From NCBI GenBank assembly GCA_900544345.1, contig UQUR01000001.1, positions 1 through 64,000 on the forward strand: a DNA stretch of 64,000 nt. Direction: 5' to 3'. How positions within the stretch are numbered: the stretch's first letter is position 1; each line of letters starts with the position of its first letter. The translations under genes were made by a program, and so were the position numbers. The notes under the pieces were generated by a model. The model did not search any database, was not told the DNA's origin, and saw nothing but the letters and a program-made list of their open reading frames with translations. Of the stretch, positions 1-7,878 are shown piece after piece. The stretch comes from an uncultured Sutterella sp. (lineage in GTDB: Bacteria > Pseudomonadota > Gammaproteobacteria > Burkholderiales > Burkholderiaceae_F).

Positions 1-20
1 CATTGCCCGGCTCCCCATTT

Positions 21-57
21 AAAAAGCCTCGGATCAGTCGATCTCGAGGCTTTTTGT
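21..57 (+). terminator. Rho-independent terminator of an upstream gene outside the window
   Basis: A perfect 11-bp stem (aaaaagcctcg / cgaggcttttt) is closed by a 14-nt loop and followed by a T run. It ends whatever lies to the left of the window. The A run on its left side means it could also act on the other strand. Confidence 0.75.
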
Positions 58-151
58 TTGCCTGTTAGTTATTCGTGTTTTTCCTAATAGCCTTTTTATT
101 TTCTATCTAGGCACAATTACTTAGTCCGTTGACTATTACAAGGAAATCACA

Positions 152-2335
152 ATGAATAAGGCCTTTAAAACCCTCTGGAATGACGTTCGTCAAGCCTATA
201 TCGTTACAAACGAAGCTCAAAAATCTCACGCTAAGCCCGCTAAAACAGCTATAGCTATTGCTTTAATTTCTTCAGTGTTTTTAGCTGGCTCCGCTTCTGC
301 TGCTTATGTCGAACCTGGTGTGCAAGGCAATATATCTTCATGGGAAACTGCAGAATACAATAAAGATCATGGTATGGCTATGATCAATGCCTCGACAGCC
401 TACGCAGAAGGTTTAAATGGCAAAGGTGTCTTAATTGGTATTGTTGATTCTGGTGCGCTTTTGTCTCATCCAGAACTGAAATCTAATCGTATTTTCCCTG
501 TTACAGCAACTGGAACATATTCGAAAGACGGCACGCGTTATCCCTTTGCCTATATGGGACAAACGGGTGAAGCTAAAAATCGCTTCGGTGTTTATCACAA
601 AGGTGAAAAATTTAAAGTAGGCGGAGCGTTCATTTTAGGTCATAACGACTCTCATGGTACGCATGTTACAGGCGTTGCCGCTGGCAACCGCAACGGTGAA
701 GAAGCTCACGGTGTTGCCTGGGGCGCGAAAGTGGCAATCGGTAATACTGGGGGCAGCGACAACATGAACTATGGTCCTTATCAGGACTACGGTTACTTCA
801 AAGCTGTTTGGGAAGCCACTGCGAAGACCGGCGCTAAACTCATCAATAACTCCTGGGGTACAAATGTAAGAATCGGTGACACTTCTCACCACTTTGATGT
901 CGGACAGATCGGTACCGAAGGTGAAGAAGTCGCCGATAACGTACAACGCAAAGATTTCTACACTACAAACTCCGTCACAGAGTACTATCTCTTTAAGAAA
1001 GATGCGAAAGATAATGGCGGCAAGAACTTCATGGATGCCGCCTATGAGGTCGCACAGAAATACAACATTATCCAAATTTTCACGAACGGTAACCGCCGCT
1101 TCCAAAATCCGTTCTATCGAGCCGCGTATCCTTTCTACAACCCAGAGGCTGAACAATTCTGGATTGCCGCTGGTTCCGTACAGCGTAATCCTGAAGACGG
1201 TTCATATACCATTTACGGTGATGTGAACACTGCTGATGATGATTCATGGGGTTCGGGTGGTCACAACCATGCCGGTTTTGCGAAGTGGTGGACTGTTACT
1301 TCTCCAACAGATGCTTGGAACGCAGCAGTCGATAACAAGACCGGTAAACCCTTTAATAAAGTAGCAGGCGGTACCTCTAATGCAGCTCCGCATATTGCCG
1401 GCTCAATGGCAATTCTGATGCAGCGCTATGACTATATGACGCCCACTCAGGTACGAAACGTTCTTTTTACAACTGCAAATCGAACTGATAACGGAATCGG
1501 CGAAGCCTTATACGGCAGTGATGGCGACAAACTTGATCCTAAGGTACCCGATGAAGATTACGGCTGGGGTGTGATTGACTTAGGAAAGGCTATTTACGGT
1601 CCTGGTCAATTCTTCGGTACTTTTGATGTAGCAGTCAAAGGCGACGATGTTTGGCATAACAGCATTTCTGACGAGGCTATTCAGGCTCGGGGTGAGGAAG
1701 ACCGCGCTCAGATGCAAAAGTATGCTAAGCGTATCGCTGAATTGAAGGCGTTGGAAAAGTTAACCGAACAACAGGGCTGGGAACTGGAATATAAGACAAA
1801 GCGTCTTGCCAGTATAAAAGATCGTGAGGCTCAAGGCTGGATGGGTAGACTCGTCAAGCACGGCAAAGGCGATTTAACACTTACGGCAGTGAATTCTTAC
1901 ACTGGCGGTACAGATGTTGTAGAAGGTAAGCTCGCTGGTATGACAGAATCTTTCGGCTCAGCACCTGTTGCAGTCGAAGATGGAGCCATCCTTGAATTGC
2001 ATAAGAGTTTTACGATTGTTAAAGCTGGACAGGAAGGCGAAGTTGCTGTTAATTCCAATGGTACGGATAAAGTCTCTGACGATGCACAAGTTGTACTCAA
2101 AAAGGGAGCCGTTCTATCTCTGGCCGCCAATCAACTCAGTTTAAAGAGTTTGTCAGTTCAAGGACCAGCAACCCTTGATGTTCGTGCCGCTAATTTGCCT
2201 GAAGTGACATTTACGGTTGATGACGATATTCAAGGTATTGAACAATTAAACGTAGTTTATGATACGAACCGTTACTCTGGCGCTAAGATCACCGTTGACG
2301 ATGAAACTGTCAAAGTGAATCTGACTGCTAAGTAA
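152..2335 (+). CDS. Secreted subtilisin-like (S8) serine protease with autotransporter leader, no beta-barrel
   Basis: 727 residues. The start ATG follows the ribosome site aaggaa by six bases. Residues 1-50 form a long leader: MNK start, W9, a charged stretch, then a hydrophobic core ending SASA/AY. This is the extended signal peptide (ESPR) style of type V secretion. The S8 catalytic domain has Asp99 (GIVDSG), His168 (HGTHVTG), the oxyanion Asn312 (TNGN) and Ser409 (GGTSNAAP), so it should be active. Around residues 570-595 there is one passenger-associated repeat of the type found just before autotransporter barrels (KGDLTLTAVNSYTGGT). Unlike NalP/SphB1-type S8 autotransporters of about 1000 residues, the protein ends about 135 residues later with no C-terminal barrel and no terminal F. 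A hairpin follows the stop directly. Either it is released to the periplasm or it uses a partner in trans. Protease assignment is firm; localisation is inference. Confidence 0.9.
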   Translation: MNKAFKTLWNDVRQAYIVTNEAQKSHAKPAKTAIAIALISSVFLAGSASAAYVEPGVQGNISSWETAEYNKDHGMAMINASTAYAEGLNGKGVLIGIVDSGALLSHPELKSNRIFPVTATGTYSKDGTRYPFAYMGQTGEAKNRFGVYHKGEKFKVGGAFILGHNDSHGTHVTGVAAGNRNGEEAHGVAWGAKVAIGNTGGSDNMNYGPYQDYGYFKAVWEATAKTGAKLINNSWGTNVRIGDTSHHFDVGQIGTEGEEVADNVQRKDFYTTNSVTEYYLFKKDAKDNGGKNFMDAAYEVAQKYNIIQIFTNGNRRFQNPFYRAAYPFYNPEAEQFWIAAGSVQRNPEDGSYTIYGDVNTADDDSWGSGGHNHAGFAKWWTVTSPTDAWNAAVDNKTGKPFNKVAGGTSNAAPHIAGSMAILMQRYDYMTPTQVRNVLFTTANRTDNGIGEALYGSDGDKLDPKVPDEDYGWGVIDLGKAIYGPGQFFGTFDVAVKGDDVWHNSISDEAIQARGEEDRAQMQKYAKRIAELKALEKLTEQQGWELEYKTKRLASIKDREAQGWMGRLVKHGKGDLTLTAVNSYTGGTDVVEGKLAGMTESFGSAPVAVEDGAILELHKSFTIVKAGQEGEVAVNSNGTDKVSDDAQVVLKKGAVLSLAANQLSLKSLSVQGPATLDVRAANLPEVTFTVDDDIQGIEQLNVVYDTNRYSGAKITVDDETVKVNLTAK

Positions 2336-2342
2336 ACACTCA

Positions 2343-2376
2343 ATGCTACGGCAAGCTTTTGTGTTTGCCGTAGCAT
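2343..2376 (+). terminator. Hairpin downstream of the S8 protease gene
   Basis: A 12-bp perfect stem (atgctacggcaa / ttgccgtagcat) with a 10-nt loop begins seven bases after the stop codon. There is no clear T run after it, so it may act as a 3' stabiliser or a weak terminator. Confidence 0.5.
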
Positions 2377-2391
2377 CAAATGACGGCCAGC

Positions 2392-2430
2392 CGAAAAAGC
2401 AAAGCGACACGATGAGAATCGTGCCGCTTT
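2392..2430 (-). terminator. Terminator of the poly-Asp small protein gene
   Basis: The stem aaagcg-a-cacgat / atcgtg-c-cgcttt has a GAGA loop. On the minus strand it is followed by gctttttc, a T-rich tail, about 30 bases after the stop of the minus-strand gene. Confidence 0.7.
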
Positions 2431-2461
2431 CGTAAGCGCTCGAGTTAAAAAGAATTAGACT

Positions 2462-2644
2462 TTAGTCATCTCTGTCCCTTCTTCTGGAGGGTCTATTTCT
2501 TCGACGAGGATCGTCATCGTCATCGTCATCATCATCGTCGTCGTCATCATCATCCCAGCGGTCCTCACGAGCCAGGACAGGTTGATAAGCGAGTGAGCTA
2601 GAGAGAAAGAACAAGGCTAATAAAAGATCACGTCTGGAAGTCAT
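2462..2644 (-). CDS. Small exported protein with a Tat-like leader and a run of 15 Asp
   Basis: 60 residues; I do not recognise a family. The start is well supported: aaggag lies seven bases before the ATG. Residues 1-25 are an export leader with a twin-arginine-like motif (TSRRDLLLAL) and a hydrophobic core ending QPVLA. The rest is a highly charged tail: RED-RW, then 15 consecutive Asp encoded by 45 bases of GAT/GAC codons (2510-2554), then an Arg-rich end (PRRRNRPSRRRDRDD). The mature part is therefore a zwitterionic strip with an acidic and a basic half and no hydrophobic core. It might bind metal ions or polyanions, but that is inference. It has its own ribosome site and terminator, which argues against a chance ORF. 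The trinucleotide tract could vary in length between strains without changing frame. Confidence 0.65.
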   Translation of the reverse strand: MTSRRDLLLALFFLSSSLAYQPVLAREDRWDDDDDDDDDDDDDDDPRRRNRPSRRRDRDD

Positions 2645-2785
2645 GATGAGTCTCCTTCTAGGCGTTATACATTTTTTAGTATCTCAAGATTAGAAGAATT
2701 AAATGTTAAATTTTGTTTTTTATTAGGAGCATAAAGTGAAGGAATTTTTAAAAAATCCTAAAAATCAATTGTTCTCACAAGTTCT

Positions 2786-2824
2786 CATAAAAAACGCCGC
2801 AAGAGAAAACTCTTAGCGGCGTTT
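2786..2824 (-). terminator. Terminator of cstA
   Basis: The stem aaacgccgc-aagag / ctctt-a-gcggcgttt encloses an AAAA loop. The minus strand runs into TTTTTT directly after it. It lies about 35 bases beyond the cstA stop. The 215 bases between the two neighbouring genes otherwise hold only AT-rich DNA and a small hairpin at 2828-2845. Confidence 0.85.
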
Positions 2825-2859
2825 GATAGCGGGCTTGAGCCTGCTAGTAATGTCAATCG

Positions 2860-4689
2860 TTATTCATTAACGATTGCTTTAACTTCTACTCCATAGTCAT
2901 CATGGGTTGTTGTCTTGATGTTTAGTAGCACGGACCAACGACGAAGCGTTCCGATAATCACAAAGAGCATCAGAAGCATCACGATGACAGAAAGCGAAGC
3001 CAGTAAGTATTGACCGGCCGGTAAGTACTGATTAATTACCAGCCAGCAACCTGCCCAGATGGTGATGATGGTCATCAAAATACCTGGCACACCAGTAATC
3101 GGCGCATATTTTGTTTTGTTTAAACGCAATATGACGGTTGTACCGATTAACAACGTGACAGAGGCAAGCAATTGGTTGCAGATACCGAATAGCGGCCAAA
3201 TTGAGCTGATATCGCCAGAGTAAACGAGGTAACCCCAAGCACCTGTGAAAATTATCGAGGTAATAATGATGCCAGGCCACCATTGTTTATCGGAGAACTT
3301 GGGCCAAACCTTGCCCATCATTTCCTGCAGGAAGAAGCGTCCTACACGAGTACCAGCATCAACTGCCGTCAAGATGAATACGGCTTCAAACATAATGGCG
3401 AAGTGATACCAGTAAGCCATCAGATTTTCCATAAAAGGAATCTGAGAGAAGATATGGGCCATACCCACTGCTAAGGAAACGGAGCCGCCCGGGCGAGCCA
3501 TTAAGCTTTCCTGAACTTGAGCTTCCAGATGCGGCAACTCCTGAACAGCCATACCGAGAGCTGCAAATTTATCGGCAGGCGCATTGATTGCAAAATAGTC
3601 GGCAGGAACTAGTACACAAGCTGCTACTAAGGCCATGACGGCAACGAAACCTTCCATCAGCATGGCGCCGTAACCGACAAAGAGCACATCGCGTTCATTA
3701 GAAAGCATCTTGGGTGTCGTGCCGGTGCCAATTGTGGCGTGGAAACCAGACAATGCGCCGCAAGCAATTGTGATGAAAATAAACGGAATGACAGGACCGC
3801 CGACGATGGGACCGCCGCCTTTAACAAATTCTGTGAAAGCAGGCATTTGGAAATTCGGCATCACAAAGAAAATACCGATCGCCAAGGCTGCAATCGTTCC
3901 GATTTTCAAGAATGTAGACAAATAGTCGCGTGGCAACAGCAATAACCAAACCGGTAAAACTGAGGCAAGGAACCCGTAGATCGGGATCAATAGGCTCATA
4001 GTTGGTTTGTCAATGTCAAGCCAACCGAAGTATTCCGGATGGGCAGCCACCCAGGGACCAGACAAGATGCATAAAAATAGTAGCACTACGCCGATTAGGG
4101 TAGCGCCTTTTACATCGCCCTTACGCCAAACCTGCATGTACAGGCCCATGATAATGGCAATGGGGATCGTTGCAGCAACCGTGTAAGTTGACCACAAAGA
4201 ATTGTGCATGGCGTTGACCACAGCAATGGAAAGGCCGGCTAATGTCAAAATCAAAATGGCTAAAACTGCCCAGGCGGCAACTAGACCGGTTGTCTTATCA
4301 ATCTCGGTTGAAGCAATGTGAGCTAAAGACCGTCCACGGTGGCGAACTGAGCAAAAGAGCACCACCATGTCATGGACGCCACCGGCTAATACGCAGCCGA
4401 TTAAAATCCAAAGCAACCCCGGCATATAGCCAAACTGCGCAGCCAGCACCGGCCCAAGCAAAGGACCGGCAGCAGCAATAGCTGCGAAATGGTGCCCAAA
4501 GAGCACATATTTATTGGTTGGGACATAGTCTTGTCCGTCAGAGTAACGTACGGCGGGCGTTTGACGGGCTTCATTGACATTGAGAACTTTTTGCGCAATA
4601 AACAGACCGTAGAAACGGTAGGCGATTGCGAAAACACAGAGTGCGGCGAAAACGATGGTAACAGCGTTGACGCCGGTTTGGGTATCCAT
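2860..4689 (-). CDS. cstA: CstA-family carbon starvation protein (pyruvate/peptide transporter)
   Basis: 609 residues, an inner-membrane protein of about 16 hydrophobic segments. The family motifs are clear near the N-terminus: YVPTNKYVLFGHHFAAIAAAGPLLGP is characteristic, followed by GGVHDMVVLFCSVRHRGRSL. The family (E. coli CstA, BtsT) takes up pyruvate and possibly peptides during nutrient limitation. E. coli members are about 700 residues; this one is the shorter form without the long C-terminal extension. The start ATG is preceded by ggagg. It appears to be a single-gene unit with its own terminator. The substrate cannot be decided from sequence alone. Confidence 0.88.
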   Translation of the reverse strand: MDTQTGVNAVTIVFAALCVFAIAYRFYGLFIAQKVLNVNEARQTPAVRYSDGQDYVPTNKYVLFGHHFAAIAAAGPLLGPVLAAQFGYMPGLLWILIGCVLAGGVHDMVVLFCSVRHRGRSLAHIASTEIDKTTGLVAAWAVLAILILTLAGLSIAVVNAMHNSLWSTYTVAATIPIAIIMGLYMQVWRKGDVKGATLIGVVLLFLCILSGPWVAAHPEYFGWLDIDKPTMSLLIPIYGFLASVLPVWLLLLPRDYLSTFLKIGTIAALAIGIFFVMPNFQMPAFTEFVKGGGPIVGGPVIPFIFITIACGALSGFHATIGTGTTPKMLSNERDVLFVGYGAMLMEGFVAVMALVAACVLVPADYFAINAPADKFAALGMAVQELPHLEAQVQESLMARPGGSVSLAVGMAHIFSQIPFMENLMAYWYHFAIMFEAVFILTAVDAGTRVGRFFLQEMMGKVWPKFSDKQWWPGIIITSIIFTGAWGYLVYSGDISSIWPLFGICNQLLASVTLLIGTTVILRLNKTKYAPITGVPGILMTIITIWAGCWLVINQYLPAGQYLLASLSVIVMLLMLFVIIGTLRRWSVLLNIKTTTHDDYGVEVKAIVNE

Positions 4690-4804
4690 AGGAGCCTCCG
4701 AAAAAATGAGTCCATTTTTAGTCTATCAGTATTGTCTTTGTGCACAAAGATTTTCTGAATGAATTCCCCAATAAATTCGAGAAATTTTGCTTAAAGTCAT
4801 AGAG

Positions 4805-4842
4805 AAGAAAAAGCCTTAAAGTGTGTTACCTTTAAGGCTTTT
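4805..4842 (-). terminator. Terminator of the MFS transporter gene
   Basis: The stem aaaagccttaaag / ctttaaggctttt with an 8-nt loop lies 19 bases past the stop and is followed by a minus-strand T run (tttttcttc). Confidence 0.85.
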
Positions 4843-4860
4843 CGGTCAATTTAGGACAGA

Positions 4861-6108
4861 TTAGTGAGCTTCTTTGGATTCTCCACCCACCTCGATAATC
4901 GTCTCTCCGCTTCCGGGATCCTGATTCTTCGGTCGTTTAAGATAAAGCAGGATAACAAGCAGAATCATTACAAAGCCATGAGCCATCACCACAATGGCAT
5001 TGCTCCAGTAGGTTGCCATGAGGCCGCCTAAAATTGGCCCCATCACTGAACCGATCTGCTGGGCAGCGTAGCTTAAACCGTAAATACGTCCGCGTTCATT
5101 GGGCAGTGTATTTTCGGCAAATAGCGCATTAATAGCTGGGAAAATGCCCGCAAAGAAGATGCCGCCTACAAAACGCCAGATAACAAATTGTGTAATCTCA
5201 CCAGGCAAAGCCTGTACCACTCCGAATACGCCGCCACCGAAAAGCGCAACATACAAAGCCCAGCGATAACCGATGTTGGTACCTAAACGTCCCCACATGG
5301 GGGCCGCAAAAACGCCAGAAATGCCGACTACGGAGAACACGATACCCGATACCATAACAATGTTATCCATCGAGCCTTGCAACTCTGCTATATAAAGCGG
5401 CAAAACTGGTTGCACGAGCATGACAGCCAGTTGCACGATGGCTGCCGCAAAAAGCATACGCTGAATGACCGGTACTTTAAGTAATTTGAGCGAGCCGCCC
5501 TTTTCCTTTTTCTTTTCTGGTACGCTCGCCACCTTCTTTTGTTCACCGCCCTTAATGAAGAAAATCAGACCAAGAGCAATGAGCCCCAGTGCAGCGCCAG
5601 CAAAGTAAAACGATGCACGCATTCCGAAGACTTCTGCCAGTACCCCGCCGATCAATGGTCCGAAAACGCCGCCAGCGGTAGAGCCGCCTTGCATCAATCC
5701 CAGACACCATCCCATTTTTTCGCGAGGAGCAGTAGAAGTCATAATGGCAAGGCATGCTGGCCACAACCCTGCAGAGAATCCCTGAAAGCTTCGCATCGCA
5801 AAAAGTTCCCACGGGCTTTGAACGAAACCGCCCCAAACGTAGGAAATGGCTAGGCAGACAGCTGCGCGGACAGCCATTGCTTTGTGACTTTTTTTATCAG
5901 AGAGTGCGCCCCAAATCGGAGCCATAATGGCACTGATTAAGAATGAAATGGAAAAAATCAGACCGGACCAGATGTTGACATCGCTTTGAGCAACACCTAA
6001 TTCGTCAATAAGATACATCGGCAGGAACGGAACCAACATGGTGTAACTGGCCGACATGAACACTGATGTAATGGTCAAAAACCAGACCAGGGCTTTCCAG
6101 TAAGGCAT
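4861..6108 (-). CDS. MFS drug-efflux transporter, MdtG-like
   Basis: About 415 residues from the Met chosen here, with 12 predicted membrane helices in two halves. The N-terminal half resembles E. coli MdtG (proton/drug antiporter): LVPFLPMYL, then NIWSGLIFSISFLISAI and the loop 2-3 motif PIWGALSDKKSHK. The frame stays open to 6186, giving 26 extra residues (MTLLLSHFGIRWKL...). I preferred the internal Met because it puts the first helix at the usual distance and matches the roughly 408-residue family length. Neither start has a strong ribosome site, so the longer form cannot be excluded. The actual drug substrate is unknown. Confidence 0.82.
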   Translation of the reverse strand: MPYWKALVWFLTITSVFMSASYTMLVPFLPMYLIDELGVAQSDVNIWSGLIFSISFLISAIMAPIWGALSDKKSHKAMAVRAAVCLAISYVWGGFVQSPWELFAMRSFQGFSAGLWPACLAIMTSTAPREKMGWCLGLMQGGSTAGGVFGPLIGGVLAEVFGMRASFYFAGAALGLIALGLIFFIKGGEQKKVASVPEKKKEKGGSLKLLKVPVIQRMLFAAAIVQLAVMLVQPVLPLYIAELQGSMDNIVMVSGIVFSVVGISGVFAAPMWGRLGTNIGYRWALYVALFGGGVFGVVQALPGEITQFVIWRFVGGIFFAGIFPAINALFAENTLPNERGRIYGLSYAAQQIGSVMGPILGGLMATYWSNAIVVMAHGFVMILLVILLYLKRPKNQDPGSGETIIEVGGESKEAH

Positions 6109-6243
6109 TTGATAGTCCGATCTATAAAAACGAAGAAAAAAGCTCAGCTTCCATCTTATGCCGAAATGACTCAATAAGAGTGTCATTGAATCAACTTTGT
6201 TGCGCTTTGCAGAGAGCGTTTTCCCTAACTTTAGGTGGAAATG

Positions 6244-6273
6244 CTAAGGCCTCGAGAGAACTCGAGGCCTTAG
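6244..6273 (-). terminator. Hairpin downstream of the carboxylesterase gene
   Basis: A perfect 13-bp stem (ctaaggcctcgag / ctcgaggccttag) with an AGAA loop, between the esterase stop and the MFS start. The tail on the minus strand is only weakly T-rich. Confidence 0.55.
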
Positions 6274-6294
6274 TAAAGAGAGAATCTTTTTTGC

Positions 6295-6978
6295 TTAAGA
6301 CTGAGCATCATCCTCTGATTTACTGTGCGCTTTGATAAATTCAGCAATGTCAGTGACTTCATCAGGGCAAATCTCGTGCATCATTGGGTAGTCAAAGAAT
6401 TCGACTGTGGCACCGGCTTGGTTAAGTGTTTCGAGACTAGCGCGGGCTTGAGCAATGGTGATGACTGAGTCAAGCGTACCATGAGCCATGAAAATAGGGG
6501 TTTGCTTGGCCACATCACTTAATTCTTCAAATCTTGGATGCCGAGGAACATAACCCGAAAGTGCAATGATGCCTGCAACAGGAGGAATTTGTGACAAGCC
6601 AGCGATAAGCGCTAGAGCAGCACCTTGTGAAAATCCTCCAAGCCAAATAGGGCTAGTCGGGTATTTTTGACGCAACTCTTCAATCAGAGCAGTGACCACA
6701 GAAGCCGATTGGTTCATCCCCTCAATATCTTCGGCCTCTTGTTCTTCAAAATTTTCAGTGTAGAGATCATACCAAGCGTTCATTGTCAGCTTATAAGCTG
6801 AGATGTCCCGGGAGGGCGCAGTTGGCAAGACCATCCGGACGTTATCGAGTCCGCCGAATTGAGAGAGTTCTTTTTGAAAAGATTCGAAATCAGAGCCGTC
6901 CACTCCAAGGCCATGAAGCCAGATCAAAGTGATCGGCGCCTGACTGTCATCGAGCGGTTCTTGAATAATCGTGTCCAT
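6295..6978 (-). CDS. Carboxylesterase / lysophospholipase-like alpha/beta-hydrolase
   Basis: 227 residues, matching the length of the carboxylesterase II family (Pseudomonas EstB, E. coli YpfH). The oxyanion/start motif LHGLGVDGSDF sits at residues 21-31. The nucleophile Ser117 is in GGFSQG, the acid is Asp170 (HGTLD) and the base is His201 (MMHE), so the triad is complete and in the right order. There is no signal peptide; it should be cytoplasmic. The ribosome site aaagg is unusually close to the ATG. Natural substrates of this family are poorly known (short-chain esters, lysophospholipids). Confidence 0.85.
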   Translation of the reverse strand: MDTIIQEPLDDSQAPITLIWLHGLGVDGSDFESFQKELSQFGGLDNVRMVLPTAPSRDISAYKLTMNAWYDLYTENFEEQEAEDIEGMNQSASVVTALIEELRQKYPTSPIWLGGFSQGAALALIAGLSQIPPVAGIIALSGYVPRHPRFEELSDVAKQTPIFMAHGTLDSVITIAQARASLETLNQAGATVEFFDYPMMHEICPDEVTDIAEFIKAHSKSEDDAQS

Positions 6979-7109
6979 ACCTTTAGTTAATAGTTTTAAC
7001 GGCCGCTATTGTAGGGTAAATTAAAAAAAAGTTCATGAAGCGGTTATTTAATGAGTGTACATTTATTAATACAGTGAGTCGGAAAAGATTTTTGTAAAGG
7101 TAGGCTGAA

Positions 7110-7598
7110 ATGCTTAAAGTGCTTTTTGTTTGTGCTGGCAATATCTGCCGATCGCCTACGGCAGAAGCTGTGTTTAAAACGTTAGTTGCCCGCGCTGGCT
7201 TAACCGAACAATTTGAGATTGATTCTGCTGGAACGGAAAGCTACCACGTCGGAGAGGGGGCGGATCGTCGGGCTCGGGAGTGCGCAGCAAAACGTGGTTA
7301 TGACCTCAGTGCTCATCGGGCTAGGCAGATCAGAGCTGAAGATTTCGAGCACTATGACTGGATCATTGCTATGGATTGGGACAATATTCGGGAATTAAAG
7401 CGAATGGCTCCGAAAAAGTTTGAGAATAAACCTACTCTATTAATGAGGTTTAGTACAAGTTATGACGTCAGCGTGGTGCCCGATCCTTACTATGACAACA
7501 GTGACGGCTTTAAAAAAGTTCTCCTTTATTGTGAGGATGCCTGTCACGGATTGCTCTCCTTTTTAAATAATCGCGCCATACCTAACAAAACCCTGTAA
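7110..7598 (+). CDS. Low-molecular-weight protein-tyrosine phosphatase
   Basis: 162 residues. The P-loop C-x5-R is at the N-terminus (Cys8-AGNIC-Arg14-S) and the general acid is Asp125 in VPDPYY, both in the standard places. The Cys13 next to the P-loop Arg is also typical of the class. Family members dephosphorylate phosphotyrosine, often on bacterial tyrosine kinases, or low-molecular-weight phosphoesters. No kinase or exopolysaccharide gene is beside it. In related Betaproteobacteria a gene of this family lies next to iscR-iscS; here it precedes iscS directly because iscR is absent. Confidence 0.9.
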   Translation: MLKVLFVCAGNICRSPTAEAVFKTLVARAGLTEQFEIDSAGTESYHVGEGADRRARECAAKRGYDLSAHRARQIRAEDFEHYDWIIAMDWDNIRELKRMAPKKFENKPTLLMRFSTSYDVSVVPDPYYDNSDGFKKVLLYCEDACHGLLSFLNNRAIPNKTL

Positions 7599-7639
7599 TA
7601 GATACAGTTTTAAGGTTGTATTTAATATAGGGTTTTGTT
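7584..7639 (+). repeat. 11-bp inverted repeat across the phosphatase stop codon
   Basis: aacaaaaccct (7584-7594) and agggttttgtt (7629-7639) are exact reverse complements. A small alternative hairpin (ctgta / tacag) lies between them. The right arm has a T run, so the whole could terminate phosphatase transcription. Confidence 0.45.
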
Positions 7640-7736
7640 CAGTGAATCAATTCAGTTTAAATAGAAAAAATATTGTATAAACAAATGGTTAAATAGTTTT
7701 ATTTCGTTTTTAAATTGAAAATTTCTTCTCTCTTTC

Positions 7737-7765
7737 TTGCGTTTAAAAAACGAAGTCAGTAATAT
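7737..7765 (+). promoter_or_regulatory. Candidate sigma-70 promoter of the isc operon
   Basis: TTGCGT (7737-7742), a 17-base spacer and TAATAT (7760-7765) lie 114 bases before the iscS start. The match is moderate. No convincing IscR-type site was recognised next to it. Confidence 0.4.
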
Positions 7766-7794
7766 CTACTCTCATTAAAAATGGCAGGGTTAAT

Positions 7795-7861
7795 CCCTAG
7801 TCGGAAATTGACCGAATAAAAACATTTCGGCCTTCAGTTATCAACAGGTAAAAGCGTTGAT
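7795..7861 (+). promoter_or_regulatory. Structured leader of iscS with alternative hairpins
   Basis: Two hairpins compete for the same bases: tcgg/ccga (7801-7804 with 7812-7815) and ccgaa/ttcgg (7813-7817 with 7826-7830). A third, atcaac/gttgat (7840-7845 with 7856-7861), ends six bases before the ribosome site. This could be an attenuation-like or translation-control leader, but the stems are short. Confidence 0.3.
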
Positions 7862-7878
7862 TCTTTGAGGAGCATAAA

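Noticed and set aside
1..20. Sequence ending ggctcccca that could be the 3' end of a tRNA before the first terminator
   Set aside because: No T-arm is visible in the few bases available and the discriminator/CCA pattern does not fit well.
635..1156. Long antisense ORF inside the S8 protease gene
   Set aside because: Shadow of the coding frame; no ribosome site and no protein-like pattern.
2736..2816. 26-codon ORF on the plus strand with a GTG start and aggag upstream
   Set aside because: It runs into the cstA terminator and has no recognisable feature; most likely chance.
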